DNA of 64,000 nucleotides from an uncultured Clostridia bacterium (GCA_934278995.1 CAKQWM010000011.1:1-64000); one strand, 5' to 3'. Shown: positions 1 to 9,873, numbered from the stretch's first letter. Notes: generated from the sequence alone by a model not told the origin. Program-made: numbers and translations.

Positions 1-76
1 ACTGCGACCGAGCGGTCACGGAAAAGGGCTGAAAAGACGCCTTTTAGGTAATTAGTGATGACGAATGGAATCCCTA
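1..76. mobile_element. Right end of a MITE-like element (copy 1)
   Basis: Bases 1-76 match bases 18350-18426 almost base for base and end in the same terminal sequence (GGAATCCCTA). The left part of this copy lies outside the window. The outermost CTA, read on the minus strand, is the TAG stop codon of the adjacent lipoprotein gene. No transposase is encoded. Confidence 0.75.
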
Positions 77-658
77 TATAAACGTGCCGTCGCCGTTCAC
101 GGTTTTCGTTACGGAAGATACGGTGTTTTCGTTGTATATATGCGCGCTGAGTAGTTTTGAAGGCGTTACTCCCACGGTTTTTGCGTATTCTTTTTTCGAC
201 GTTTTTTCAACTTCAGAACCGTCTCTTTTGAAATAAACGCAGCCTTCGTATTCGAGCGCCTCGTTTTTTACGTTCACGAACGCCGACGAGGAAACCGACC
301 GCATATAATGTTTATTTTTAAGTTTTACGTAACTGCCGCTCGTTTTCTGGGCGTATTCGATAAAGCCCTTTTTCGCTACGGACTCCCCGCTTGAATTTGC
401 GGTATAAAATTCGGTTGACTGAAGTTTTCCGAGTACCGTAAACAAGGCGGATAAGTCGTCGATTTCGAGAGGAGTTTTTTCCGTCGGATATAACACGGTG
501 TCGGAAAAAGCGTTTACAAAAGCGGGCGGCGTCGTAGGCTCGGGAGCGACGACGGGTTTTGATTCGTTTTGACTTTTAACGGGGCTTTCCGCGCAGGCGG
601 TAAAACAGACCGTTATAAATAATGAAAAAATTATCGTGATAAGTTTTTTTGTTTTCAT
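74..658 (-). CDS. Lipoprotein of unknown function
   Basis: A 194-residue protein with a lipoprotein signal: a Lys-rich start, a hydrophobic segment at about residues 6-19 and a lipobox ending FTAC at about residue 22. A Pro/Ser/Thr-rich linker follows, typical of a surface-tethered protein. I do not recognise the mature domain. Its TAG stop codon is the tip of the MITE-like element at 1-76, so the C-terminus may have been altered or trimmed by that insertion. It lies downstream of the TIR-PP2C gene on the same strand with 85 bases between, so they could be co-transcribed. A copy of the 27-nt dispersed motif sits in that gap. Confidence 0.7.
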   Translation of the reverse strand: MKTKKLITIIFSLFITVCFTACAESPVKSQNESKPVVAPEPTTPPAFVNAFSDTVLYPTEKTPLEIDDLSALFTVLGKLQSTEFYTANSSGESVAKKGFIEYAQKTSGSYVKLKNKHYMRSVSSSAFVNVKNEALEYEGCVYFKRDGSEVEKTSKKEYAKTVGVTPSKLLSAHIYNENTVSSVTKTVNGDGTFI

Positions 659-683
659 TGACGTATGGAGCGCGTTTTTGGGC

Positions 684-710
684 GATAATCGGCTTATAGA
701 CGCACTTTTA
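684..710 (+). repeat. 27-nt dispersed motif
   Basis: Close match to GATAAYCGRCYTATAG followed by ACGCACTTTT. It lies between the lipoprotein gene and the TIR-PP2C gene. Confidence 0.75.
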
Positions 711-743
711 TTGATAAATATTCCAAAACCGACGGCTTTAAAG

Positions 744-3074
744 TCAATATCTGATACGTATCATCGTTCTGTCGTCGAGTTTTAAAGGAGAGGATTTTCG
801 TTGCTTTTCAAAAATTGCCGATATAGACATGGCGTTAAAAGACTCGTCGTAACGATCGACAAAATAGTCGTGTATTCCGTCCGTCATAAGATAAATTACG
901 TCGTCGGGGTTCAGTTTTATCGAAGCGACTTTAAAGAAATGAGAAACGTCCGTATTTCCGTTTATAACCCCGTAACCGTGTTCGTTTTCGGGTTTGTTTA
1001 CGTATCGATCGTACAGCAGTTTTCTGTTTGATTCCGCATTATCGATTTTAAAAGCGTAACGGGTTTGCGGGTGCGTAAGGGCGATTATCTGCCCGTCGCG
1101 TATAAGGACTATTCCCGAATCTCCGACGTGTCCGTAGTATAAAGTCCCGTTTTCTATAACGGCTACCGCTCCCACGCAACCTGCCGGCTCGAAGTACTTT
1201 TGTTTTCTTAACGCAAGCGCTTTTGCCCCGGATAAATTATCAAGGTAGGTTTTGTCTTTTTGTAAGGTTTTGTATGCGACTTCCGATGATTTAACGAAAG
1301 TTTTATGCAAAATTTCGGCAACGTTTTTGACGCCGTTTTTCATATTCGAAGCAATAGAGTTACCGAATATTTTCAAAAATTCGTCGGTAAATTTTTGAGC
1401 CGCGCTGTAATCGCCTTCGTAGCCTTCCTGCCTCGTGATGCCGTCTAAGACCACGTAAACGTTGTTGACGGAATCTATCAGCATCGCGTCCTCCTGCGGG
1501 TGGGGATTTTGCGATACGTTCAGGTCGATATAGCCTTCGGCTTGTACGTTTTTAAAGACTTCGCCGCACTGGTTTCTCAAAATCTGTTCGAGTTTGTAAA
1601 AATGAAGTATCGCGTCGTGATTTTTTTCTCTCGGCAAAACGAGTTTCGCGTCGTCGAAAACTTTGGTTACGGCTCTTAACATGTCGCTTGATAACGAGGC
1701 GCCTTCCGATAAAGCCGATTTTATGATTTCCGAAATCATTTTTTTACCCGTAAGGTCTATGGGAATGACGGGCTTATCGTATTTTGCCATCATGTTGAGT
1801 TCTTTTTCGACAGAGGCGCTTGTAACATAATTTTCGCTTAAAAAGCATATTACGGCTTTGCTGTTTTTCAAAATCTTCTCGAATTTCTGATCCCAGGTTT
1901 TGCCGTCGTCGTCGGCGGTTTCGTCGAGATGTTCGTCGAAAACCACCTGTACCCCGCGTGATTGCAGTTCGACTACGTCGCACAAAACGGGTTTGTAGTC
2001 TTTTCTCGAATAACTTATCGTGACGTAATCCGCCGAAACGTTGCATCTTACCATATCAAGACAATCCGCGAAACGTTTCGACGTAATAATTTTATTTTTC
2101 TTCGCAAAAACCGTGTCGGGACGTTTGTCGAAAAAGGCGGAAGCCATATCCCAAAACTGATTGTAAGAGGCGATTTCTCCGTCACTCGAAGCGTAGCCCT
2201 TGGCAACGGTTAAATATTTTTCGACGTATTGTTCGGTAAACGCGTTATCGAGGCTTAAATCTTCAAAAGTTACGTCGTCGTCGATTCGTTTAACCGCCGC
2301 TACGAAACCTTTTTTATGAAGTTCGTCGAGTTCGGTGTGTTTGTCCGAAATATAAACCCTCGTATAAAACAGAAGTTCGGCAACCGAAGCGTAATATTTG
2401 GCGTACGTCGGGTTTTTATCGATGCCTTTAAAAGCGTAATCGTAGGCGCGGATAAGAGATTCGGCGTAGTCCGTGTCGTACTTCGTTTCCGTCTGTTTTC
2501 GGGAAAAACATTCGGGATAGTCCTCGTCCGTAGCCTTGATGTTTTTGTAATACATATTTCTTGACTTATTGCAGACCGCCTGAACGAAAGAATTTCCCAT
2601 CGCGGGGCTGTCGTCCATTGCCTTGGCGCCTAAAATCGCGCTTAATAAAAGATGCTCGTAATCGTCGGTCAGAACCGAGTATCTGCAAGCAAGATCCCAT
2701 ATAACGGGGTAGTCGTCGATGGAAAAGCGTAAATTACCGCTTCCCACGTATTTATTAAGAACTCCTCTCAACGCTTTTACGTTTTTCTGACGATAAAAGT
2801 GGAAGCAAACGAGATAAAACGCAACGAACGCTTCGTCTTTACCGAGAAACGCCGACTTGCCGTTATACGTAGATAAAAGTATAAATCTTGCAACTGCGTC
2901 GTCTTCGTCGGAAGCGTTGTAAAGTTTCGTGCAATCAAGAATGTATTCGTAACTTTTTAAGTAATCCCTGCCTCGAACGGCAAGATTTTTTATTTCCGAT
3001 AAAACTTTTCCGACTTTTTCTTCCGTTTTGAAAAAATCTTTGAAGTCGCTGTCGTAAAATACGGTCTGTTTCAT
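744..3074 (-). CDS. TIR domain-PP2C phosphatase fusion protein
   Basis: A 776-residue multidomain protein. Residues 1-345 are mostly helical with no family I can name. Residues about 349-440 form a TIR-like domain: VTISYSRKDY start, a conserved FLSENYV strand, and Glu425 in SVEKEL at the position of the usual TIR catalytic glutamate. Residues about 515-776 form a PP2C-type Ser/Thr phosphatase with metal-binding aspartates visible in VVLDGIT (Asp544), GHVGDSG (Asp652), MTDGIHD (Asp732) and DDRT (Asp767/768). TIR domains often cleave NAD or sense infection, and PP2C domains dephosphorylate proteins. The combination suggests signalling or defence, which is inference. A consensus promoter lies directly upstream. 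Confidence 0.8.
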   Translation of the reverse strand: MKQTVFYDSDFKDFFKTEEKVGKVLSEIKNLAVRGRDYLKSYEYILDCTKLYNASDEDDAVARFILLSTYNGKSAFLGKDEAFVAFYLVCFHFYRQKNVKALRGVLNKYVGSGNLRFSIDDYPVIWDLACRYSVLTDDYEHLLLSAILGAKAMDDSPAMGNSFVQAVCNKSRNMYYKNIKATDEDYPECFSRKQTETKYDTDYAESLIRAYDYAFKGIDKNPTYAKYYASVAELLFYTRVYISDKHTELDELHKKGFVAAVKRIDDDVTFEDLSLDNAFTEQYVEKYLTVAKGYASSDGEIASYNQFWDMASAFFDKRPDTVFAKKNKIITSKRFADCLDMVRCNVSADYVTISYSRKDYKPVLCDVVELQSRGVQVVFDEHLDETADDDGKTWDQKFEKILKNSKAVICFLSENYVTSASVEKELNMMAKYDKPVIPIDLTGKKMISEIIKSALSEGASLSSDMLRAVTKVFDDAKLVLPREKNHDAILHFYKLEQILRNQCGEVFKNVQAEGYIDLNVSQNPHPQEDAMLIDSVNNVYVVLDGITRQEGYEGDYSAAQKFTDEFLKIFGNSIASNMKNGVKNVAEILHKTFVKSSEVAYKTLQKDKTYLDNLSGAKALALRKQKYFEPAGCVGAVAVIENGTLYYGHVGDSGIVLIRDGQIIALTHPQTRYAFKIDNAESNRKLLYDRYVNKPENEHGYGVINGNTDVSHFFKVASIKLNPDDVIYLMTDGIHDYFVDRYDESFNAMSISAIFEKQRKSSPLKLDDRTMIRIRY

Positions 3075-3116
3075 ATTTTCCCCGTTGCGGTTTTGTTTTT
3101 TTGTCGAATATAGTCG

Positions 3117-3145
3117 ATTTTAACATAAATCTTTCGTTCTGTCAA
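3117..3145 (-). promoter_or_regulatory. Promoter for the TIR-PP2C gene
   Basis: Read on the minus strand: TTGACA at 3145-3140, a 17-base spacer, then TAAAAT at 3122-3117, about 43 bases before the start codon. Confidence 0.75.
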
Positions 3146-3221
3146 TTTTTAAAGGATAACCGCGAAAAACGGTTTCACAAAAAATTCGGTAAAAAAATGG
3201 CGGATATATCCGTTATAAAGG

Positions 3222-3250
3222 TTTACTTAAACGTCAAAATATAGTAATAT
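3222..3250 (+). promoter_or_regulatory. Probable secA promoter
   Basis: TTTACT, a 17-base spacer and TAATAT, about 100 bases upstream of secA. Confidence 0.55.
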
Positions 3251-3346
3251 ATTAAGTACAGTTATCGTTTATTCTGGAGAGTGCGCCGTTTTGAAGCGTA
3301 AAAACCTCGGTATAACACAGCAAAATACGCCCAAAGGGGATATATA

Positions 3347-6046
3347 ATGGGACTTATAAGATACATTTTGGAATCGGACTCGAGAAGAAGCCTTAAAAAA
3401 ATAGGCGCTATGGCGGACAAAGTTTTGGCGCTTTCTCCGAAATACGAAAAAATGACCGACGCCGAACTTAAAGAACAGACTCAAATTTTAAAAGACCGTT
3501 TGAACGCGGGTGAAACCTGCGACGATATTTTATACGACGCTTTCGCCGTCGTAAGAGAGGCAAGTTGGCGCGTACTCAACATGCGCCATTATAAAGTACA
3601 GGTTATGGGCGGTATTTGTACCCACCAGGGTCGTGTTGCCGAACTTAAAACGGGTGAAGGAAAAACTCTTATGGAAACTTTACCCGCCTATCTGAACGCG
3701 CTTACCGGTAAAGGCGTTCATATCGTTACGGTAAACGATTACCTTGCCGCCCGCGACGCCGAGTGGATGGGTAAAATATACCGTTTTTTGGGACTTACCG
3801 TAGGCGTAAACGTTCACGGAATGACCGACGACGAAAAGCGTAAAGCCTACGACGCGGACATAACGTACGGAACGAATAACGAATTCGGCTTCGATTATCT
3901 GAGGGATAACCTTAAAGTAAACCTTAAAGATATGGTACAGCGCGGACTCGATTTCGCAATCGTGGACGAAGTTGACTCCATCTTAATCGACGAAGCCAGA
4001 ACGCCTCTTATCATTTCGGGTAAAGGAGGAGAGTCTTCCGAACTTTACGTAAACGCCGACAAATTCGTCAGAACCCTCAAAAAGGAGGAAGATTTTACTT
4101 ACGACGAAAAGGAAAAGACTGTTCAGATAACCGAATCGGGCGCGTCTAAAGCCGAAAGATTTTTCGGTATAGACAATCTTGCCGACATCGATAACGCCGA
4201 CCTTAACCATCACATTCAGCAGGCGTTAAAGGCGCACTATATCTTTAAACGCGACAACGATTATATCGTTCAGGACGGAGAAATCATCATCGTCGATGAA
4301 TTTACCGGTCGTCTGATGATAGGAAGACGTTACTCCGAAGGGCTTCATCAGGCAATAGAAGCGAAGGAAAAGGTCGTCGTCAGAAGCGAAAACAAAACTC
4401 TTGCCACCATAACCTTCCAGAACTACTTCCGTCTTTATCGCAAACTCTCAGGTATGACGGGTACCGCGAAAACGGAAGAGGAAGAATTCAAGACCATTTA
4501 CGGGCTTGACGTTCTGGAAATTCCTACCAACCGCCCGATGATAAGAAAAGACTACGACGACGTTATTTATCCTACCGAAAAGGGCAAGATAAAAGCCATA
4601 GTCGAAGATATCAAGGCTCATCACGAAAACGGTCAGCCTATCTTAGTCGGTACAGTTACGGTCGAAAAGAGCGAAATGATTTCCCGCGCTCTTTTAAGAG
4701 AAAGAATCAAACATAATATTTTAAACGCGAAAAACCATAAACGAGAAGCGGAAATTATCGCGCAGGCAGGCAGAAAAGGTGCCGTTACCATCGCAACCAA
4801 CATGGCGGGGCGCGGTACCGATATTTTGCTCGGCGGTAACCCCGAATTTATGGCTAAACAGGATCTTCGCAATCAGGGCTACGACGACGGCGATATAGAA
4901 TGGGCGGTGTCCTACGTTCAGGACGTACCCGAAAACATTCGGGAACTCAGAGAAAAATACGCCGAACTTTATAAAAAACACGCCGTCGTAACCGACGAAG
5001 AAAAGAAAGAGGTCGTCGCGGCGGGCGGTTTGAGAATCATAGGTACCGAACGCCACGAGTCGCGTCGTATAGACAATCAGCTTCGCGGGCGCGCGGGGCG
5101 TCAAGGGGATCCCGGTTCCTCGATATTCTATATTTCGCTCGAAGACGAACTCGCAATCCGCTTCGGCGGCGAAAGAATGCAGGCTATGTATAAAGCCTTC
5201 AAGATGGACGACAATACTCCGCTTTCGGCAAAAATGTTGTCGCGCGGTATAGAAAACGCTCAGCGTAACATCGAAGGCAGAAACTTCGGCATAAGAAAAC
5301 GTATTATCCAGTACGACGACGTTATGAATACCCAGCGCCACGTAATGTACAGCGAAAGAATGAAAGTTTTACGCGGCGAAAACGTTCATCAGGACGTTTT
5401 AAACCTTATCCCCGATTACGTAGGGGACGTTCTGGTCGAAGGAATTCCCGATCCTACCAAAGTAGCGACGTGGAGCGTGGAAAAAATGAACGCAGCGCTC
5501 GAAAGATGCTGTATTCCGGAGGGAAGCGATTTCGTTACGGAAGAAGACGTACAAAATCTTTCTTACGACGAACTCGTCGCTAAATGCGTCGATAAAACGA
5601 CGGAAGAATACGAAAAGAAAATCGAAGCCTATAAAGAAGAAGGTATCGATTACGGCGAAATCGAAAGGATTATACTTCTCCGCACCGTCGATAAACACTG
5701 GATTGACCATATCGACGCAATGGATAAACTTAAACGCGGTATAACTTTGCGTTCGTACGCGAACGAAGATCCCATCAACGCCTTCAAAAAAGAGGGACAC
5801 GAAATGTTTGAGGAAATGACCGAAGCCATTCAGGAAGAAACGGCAAGGATTCTTCTCAAACTCAAAGTCAACGTCAACAGAATGCCTCAGAAAGAGGTAA
5901 CGAAAAGGACTTACAACCTTTCGCAAAACAATCTTCCCGCGCAGGGCGGACAAGTCAAAGCCGAAAAATTACCCGGCAGAAACGATCCTTGTCCGTGCGG
6001 AAGCGGAAAAAAGTACAAAAATTGTTGCGGAAGGGGCGTTAATTAG
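3347..6046 (+). CDS. secA: Preprotein translocase ATPase SecA
   Basis: An 899-residue motor ATPase that drives unfolded proteins through the SecYEG channel at the membrane. Visible features are the Walker A region LKTGEGKT (about residue 105), the DEVDSI Walker B motif, the helicase-type stretches MAGRGTDILLGG and GRAGRQGDPG, and the C-terminal zinc-binding SEC-C motif CPCGSGKKYKNCC. The last binds SecB or lipid in many bacteria. The length is normal for the family. The ATG follows an AAAGGGG SD. It is the first gene of a plus-strand housekeeping run. Confidence 0.98.
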   Translation: MGLIRYILESDSRRSLKKIGAMADKVLALSPKYEKMTDAELKEQTQILKDRLNAGETCDDILYDAFAVVREASWRVLNMRHYKVQVMGGICTHQGRVAELKTGEGKTLMETLPAYLNALTGKGVHIVTVNDYLAARDAEWMGKIYRFLGLTVGVNVHGMTDDEKRKAYDADITYGTNNEFGFDYLRDNLKVNLKDMVQRGLDFAIVDEVDSILIDEARTPLIISGKGGESSELYVNADKFVRTLKKEEDFTYDEKEKTVQITESGASKAERFFGIDNLADIDNADLNHHIQQALKAHYIFKRDNDYIVQDGEIIIVDEFTGRLMIGRRYSEGLHQAIEAKEKVVVRSENKTLATITFQNYFRLYRKLSGMTGTAKTEEEEFKTIYGLDVLEIPTNRPMIRKDYDDVIYPTEKGKIKAIVEDIKAHHENGQPILVGTVTVEKSEMISRALLRERIKHNILNAKNHKREAEIIAQAGRKGAVTIATNMAGRGTDILLGGNPEFMAKQDLRNQGYDDGDIEWAVSYVQDVPENIRELREKYAELYKKHAVVTDEEKKEVVAAGGLRIIGTERHESRRIDNQLRGRAGRQGDPGSSIFYISLEDELAIRFGGERMQAMYKAFKMDDNTPLSAKMLSRGIENAQRNIEGRNFGIRKRIIQYDDVMNTQRHVMYSERMKVLRGENVHQDVLNLIPDYVGDVLVEGIPDPTKVATWSVEKMNAALERCCIPEGSDFVTEEDVQNLSYDELVAKCVDKTTEEYEKKIEAYKEEGIDYGEIERIILLRTVDKHWIDHIDAMDKLKRGITLRSYANEDPINAFKKEGHEMFEEMTEAIQEETARILLKLKVNVNRMPQKEVTKRTYNLSQNNLPAQGGQVKAEKLPGRNDPCPCGSGKKYKNCCGRGVN

Positions 6047-6208
6047 CCTTTAGTAGCGCTTTTCGGGCGAAACGGACGGAATAAATCGACCTTTCGTCCG
6101 CGCCGAGACGTTCGCTTTTACTAGAGTAAAGGCGTCGCATAAACGGCGCGCGCAGGTTAAAAACACGGAAAGTTACGATTTCGTCAGAAACGATACGAGG
6201 ACAGTTTT

Positions 6209-7306
6209 ATGATAAGAACCGACTTATATTACGATAAATTCAAAGAGTTAAGAGCAGTTTTGGACGAAGCAAGAAACTCGCTCGATATCGACAATGCGAA
6301 AATCGAACTCGCTGAAATAGAAAAACGTCAGCAAGATCCTGAGGTTTATAACGATCTGGCTCTTTCCACCGAACTTGCGAGAAAGGCTCAATCTTTCAGA
6401 AAGAAAATCGAACTTGTCGAAAAAACTTATAAAACGATTTCCGACGCGGAAGAAATGGTTAACCTTGCGGTGGAAGAAAACGACGACAGTTTTCTTCCCG
6501 AAGTTGACGCGGATTTAAAAAATGCCGAAAAAGAAATCGAAGAATTGCGTCTTCGGACTCTTTTAAAGGGTAAGTACGACGACCTCAACGCCATTTTAAC
6601 CCTTCACGCGGGCGCGGGCGGAACGGAGGCGTGCGACTGGACGGAAATGCTTTACCGTATGTATATCTGTTACGCCGAAAAGCACGGTTATAAACTTACC
6701 GAACTCGACCGTCTGGCGGGCGACGACGCGGGGCTTAAAAGCGTCAGTTTTAAAATCGAAGGCGAAAACGCTTACGGCTATCTTAAAGCGGAAAAAGGCG
6801 TTCACAGGCTGGTAAGAATATCTCCCTTCGACGCAAACGCGCGCAGACATACTTCGTTCGCTTCGCTCGAAGTAATGCCGGAAATCGATAATTCGGACGA
6901 AATTCAGATTCGTCCGGAAGATTTAAAAGTAGATACCTATCGTTCTTCCGGCGCGGGCGGACAGCATATAAATAAAACAGAATCGGCGATAAGAATTACT
7001 CATATTCCGACAGGTATAATAGTTGCTTGTCAGAACGAAAGAAGTCAGGTGCAGAACCGAGAACAGGCAATGAAAATGCTTATGAGTAAACTCGTTGAAT
7101 TAAGAGAGTCCGAAAGACTGCAAGAGGCGCAGGAATTAAAAGGCGACATTAAAAAAATCGAATTCGGAAGTCAGATAAGAAGTTACGTTTTTTGTCCTTA
7201 TACTTTGGTCAAAGACCACAGAACGGGCTATGAAACGGGCAACATTCAAGCCGTTATGGACGGCGATCTGGACGGCTTTATCGTCGAATATTTAAAAAGA
7301 AGTTAG
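6209..7306 (+). CDS. prfB: Peptide chain release factor 2
   Basis: RF2 releases finished peptides at UGA and UAA codons. The 365-residue protein has the GGQ catalytic loop (SSGAGGQHINKTES), the SPF codon-recognition tripeptide (RISPFDANARRHTSF) and the usual N-terminal coiled region. Many bacteria make RF2 through a +1 frameshift at an early in-frame UGA. Here the whole N-terminus reads in one frame, so no frameshift is used. The ATG has a GAGG-type SD. It follows secA, a common order in Firmicutes. Confidence 0.97.
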   Translation: MIRTDLYYDKFKELRAVLDEARNSLDIDNAKIELAEIEKRQQDPEVYNDLALSTELARKAQSFRKKIELVEKTYKTISDAEEMVNLAVEENDDSFLPEVDADLKNAEKEIEELRLRTLLKGKYDDLNAILTLHAGAGGTEACDWTEMLYRMYICYAEKHGYKLTELDRLAGDDAGLKSVSFKIEGENAYGYLKAEKGVHRLVRISPFDANARRHTSFASLEVMPEIDNSDEIQIRPEDLKVDTYRSSGAGGQHINKTESAIRITHIPTGIIVACQNERSQVQNREQAMKMLMSKLVELRESERLQEAQELKGDIKKIEFGSQIRSYVFCPYTLVKDHRTGYETGNIQAVMDGDLDGFIVEYLKRS

Positions 7307-7307
7307 T

Positions 7308-7334
7308 AAAAGTCGGGCTATAAGCCCGAAAACG
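7308..7334 (-). repeat. 27-nt dispersed motif (palindromic variant)
   Basis: Contains TCGGGCTATAAGCCCGA, a near-perfect palindrome. On the minus strand it matches the GGCTTATAGCCCGACTTTT half of the motif. It lies between prfB and tsaD, right up to the tsaD start. Confidence 0.65.
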
Positions 7335-7338
7335 CATT

Positions 7339-8385
7339 ATGTCTTATTTTGAAAGAGTAAAACAAAAACCGATAAAAAAGCATCCTGTTCTGCTTGGCAT
7401 AGAATCTTCCTGCGATGAAACCGCCGCCGCAATATTACGTGGCGGCAGAGAGATTTTGTCGAACGTTATTTTAAGTTCGGCAGAAGAACAATCCAAGTAC
7501 GGCGGCGTCGTTCCGGAAATCGCGTCGAGGGCTCATACCGAAGCCGTGTCGCAAAGCGTCAGGCGGGCTGTAAAAGAGGCGGGAATAACTTTTTCCGATA
7601 TAGACGCGGTCGCCGTAACTTACGGCGCGGGGCTTCTGGGCGCGTTGCTCGTCGGCGTTTCGTACGCGAAAGCGCTTGCCTACGCTCTGGACGTTCCCCT
7701 TATAGCGGTAAGTCATATAAGAGGACACATGGCGTCATGTTATCTTGCGGATAAAACTCTGGAACCGCCTTTTATAGGGCTTTTGGCATCCGGTGGGCAT
7801 ACGGCGATAGGAATAGTGGAAAGTTACGATAAAATGCGTATTCTGGGTTCTACTTTAGACGACGCCGTCGGCGAGGCTTTCGATAAAGTTGCCCGCGTTC
7901 TGGATCTTCCGTATCCGGGCGGTCCGAATATAGAAAAAATCGCAAACGACGGAAAAAACGTAATACCGCTTCCGAAAATGTTAAAAGGCGCGGGGGGATA
8001 CAATTTTTCTTACAGCGGACTTAAAACCGCGGTAATAAATTACGTTCATCAAAAAGAACAAAAAGGCGAGAAATTCAGCAAAGCGGACGTTGCGAAATCC
8101 TTTGAATGCGCCGCCATAGACGTTTTGACAGATAAGGCGATAGAGGCGGCAAAAGAATATAACGTAGATAAAATAGCGCTCGGCGGCGGTGTTGCCGCGA
8201 ACGGATATTTACGGGAACAAATCGTCAAAAAGTGCGCCGATAAGTCGATTAAAGCCATACTTCCTCCTAAGTTGCTCTGTACCGACAACGCCGCGATGAT
8301 TGCAGCCGAAGGATACGTAAAGTACGTTAATCGTGATTTTGCCGACCTGACGTTGAACGCTTGCGCGTCGGTGGAATTAAAATAG
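7339..8385 (+). CDS. tsaD: tRNA threonylcarbamoyladenosine transferase subunit TsaD
   Basis: TsaD transfers the threonylcarbamoyl group to A37 of ANN-decoding tRNAs, working with TsaB and TsaE. The ASKHA-fold signatures are clear: GIESSCDETA, the metal-binding pair in VSHIRGHM, LASGGHT and LGGGVAANGYLR. The 348 residues match the family length. No convincing SD precedes the ATG; the upstream 30 bases are occupied by a dispersed-motif copy. Confidence 0.97.
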   Translation: MSYFERVKQKPIKKHPVLLGIESSCDETAAAILRGGREILSNVILSSAEEQSKYGGVVPEIASRAHTEAVSQSVRRAVKEAGITFSDIDAVAVTYGAGLLGALLVGVSYAKALAYALDVPLIAVSHIRGHMASCYLADKTLEPPFIGLLASGGHTAIGIVESYDKMRILGSTLDDAVGEAFDKVARVLDLPYPGGPNIEKIANDGKNVIPLPKMLKGAGGYNFSYSGLKTAVINYVHQKEQKGEKFSKADVAKSFECAAIDVLTDKAIEAAKEYNVDKIALGGGVAANGYLREQIVKKCADKSIKAILPPKLLCTDNAAMIAAEGYVKYVNRDFADLTLNACASVELK

Positions 8386-8472
8386 TTTTCTTGAACAAAA
8401 AAAAGAAAAAAGGCATATAATATTGCGTGGATTTTTTGCGCCGCTTAAAAACGCGCAAAGTTTGGAGAATAA

Positions 8473-9831
8473 ATGAAGTTTACTTTAAACTACGACAAAA
8501 AGTTTCTTCCTGTCAGGAAAGAACTCGATCGTTTCAGAGAAAACGTCCTGAAAGAAGAAAATTTAACGGCAAAATTCGTCATCGAAAGAAACGGCGGGTT
8601 TAATTACGTCTTTTCCGAAAGAATTTTTAAGGACGAAAGTAAAAAAGAGGAAAATTATCGCATAACCGAAAGGCTCGTAAAATCTGCTTTATGGATAGCG
8701 GGAGGCTATAAAATTTACGTTTGCGCGCCCGATTATCTTTACAAAATGTTCAAACTCGATTATTCGAGTCAGGGAAAGCGCAAATTCGATCACGATTTTA
8801 TGTCGAAAGTGTACGAAAAGCCTTTTGAAGTAGTTTCCGTTTCCGAAAACGAATTGCCGAAGGAGAGAAAATGTTCGCTTGATATCGGCGGGCATCTCGA
8901 CGGTTGTCGCATAGGTTTCGACGCGGGCGGCAGCGACCGTAAAGTAAGCGCCGTTATAAACGGAAAAGTCGTATATAGCGAAGAAGTCGTGTGGAATCCG
9001 AAACTTTCCGACGACTGGCATTATCAGTACGACGGAATTATGGATTCAATGAAGCGCGCCGCTTCCAAAATGCCGAGAGTCGATGCCATAGGCGTTTCGA
9101 GCGCAGGCGTTTACGTTGACGACAAAATCATGGTAGCGTCGCTGTTTATGAAGATACCCTCGTCCGATTACGAAGCCCACGTAAAAAATATGTACGTAGA
9201 TATAGGTAAAAAAATGGGCGCGCCGTTAAAAGTCGCAAACGACGGCGACGTAACCGCTCTTGCGGGCGCCATTACGTTAAAATCGGATTGCGTTCTCGGT
9301 ATCGCTATGGGTACGAGCGAAGCGGGCGGATATATCAACAGAGAAGGAAAGTTAAACGACTGGTTAAGCGAACTTGCTTTCGTTCCCGTAGATTTATCCG
9401 ATGAAGCCATGGTTGACGAATGGTCGGGCGATAAAGGCGTCGGCGTAAAATACTTTTCGCAGGACGGCATAATAAAACTCGCCGGTTTTGCGGGGTTTAA
9501 GTTTGACGGAGGTCTTACCCCCGCGCAAAAACTGAAAGTCGTTCAAAAAATGCTCGAAAACGGAAACCTCGAAGCCGAAAAAATATATGAGGACGTAGGC
9601 ACCTATCTCGGATATTCCGTCGCGTATTACTCGGAATTTTACGAAATCAAAAATCTGCTTTTATTAGGCAGGGTTACGAGCGGTAAAGGCGGTCAGATTA
9701 TCATAGACAGGGCAAAAACCGTGCTAAGCGAAGAATATCCGGAATTAGCGCATATTAAAATTTCGCTTCCCGACGAAGAATTTAAAAGAGTCGGTCAAAG
9801 TATAGCGGCGGCTTCGCTCACTAAAATATAA
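8473..9831 (+). CDS. ROK-like (ASKHA fold) sugar kinase or regulator
   Basis: A 452-residue protein. Residues 1-135 are a charged N-terminal part I do not recognise. From about 155 the sequence resembles ROK-family sugar kinases: a phosphate-binding IGFDAGGSD strand, VDAIGVSSAGV, an ANDGDVTALAGA segment where ROK kinases have their catalytic Asp, and GIAMGTSEAGGYI. The substrate cannot be told. The usual ROK zinc motif is not evident. SD TTGGAG precedes the ATG. A TATAAT at 8415-8420 may be its -10 box, though I see no well-spaced -35. Confidence 0.65.
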   Translation: MKFTLNYDKKFLPVRKELDRFRENVLKEENLTAKFVIERNGGFNYVFSERIFKDESKKEENYRITERLVKSALWIAGGYKIYVCAPDYLYKMFKLDYSSQGKRKFDHDFMSKVYEKPFEVVSVSENELPKERKCSLDIGGHLDGCRIGFDAGGSDRKVSAVINGKVVYSEEVVWNPKLSDDWHYQYDGIMDSMKRAASKMPRVDAIGVSSAGVYVDDKIMVASLFMKIPSSDYEAHVKNMYVDIGKKMGAPLKVANDGDVTALAGAITLKSDCVLGIAMGTSEAGGYINREGKLNDWLSELAFVPVDLSDEAMVDEWSGDKGVGVKYFSQDGIIKLAGFAGFKFDGGLTPAQKLKVVQKMLENGNLEAEKIYEDVGTYLGYSVAYYSEFYEIKNLLLLGRVTSGKGGQIIIDRAKTVLSEEYPELAHIKISLPDEEFKRVGQSIAAASLTKI

Positions 9832-9873
9832 ATTAAAGCCGTAGATAGAAGAAACCTTTGGGTAAAGTAAGAT

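Noticed and set aside
4721..5953. Long open frames antisense to secA (4721-5341 and 5399-5953)
   Set aside because: They are shadows of the codon pattern of secA; no SD, no recognisable domain, and secA is intact.
6047..6208. Riboswitch or attenuator between secA and prfB
   Set aside because: Only weak, short complementarities are visible; nothing matching a known class.
7308..7334. Rho-independent terminator after prfB
   Set aside because: It is palindromic but has no T-run in the gene's direction, and it fits the dispersed motif better.
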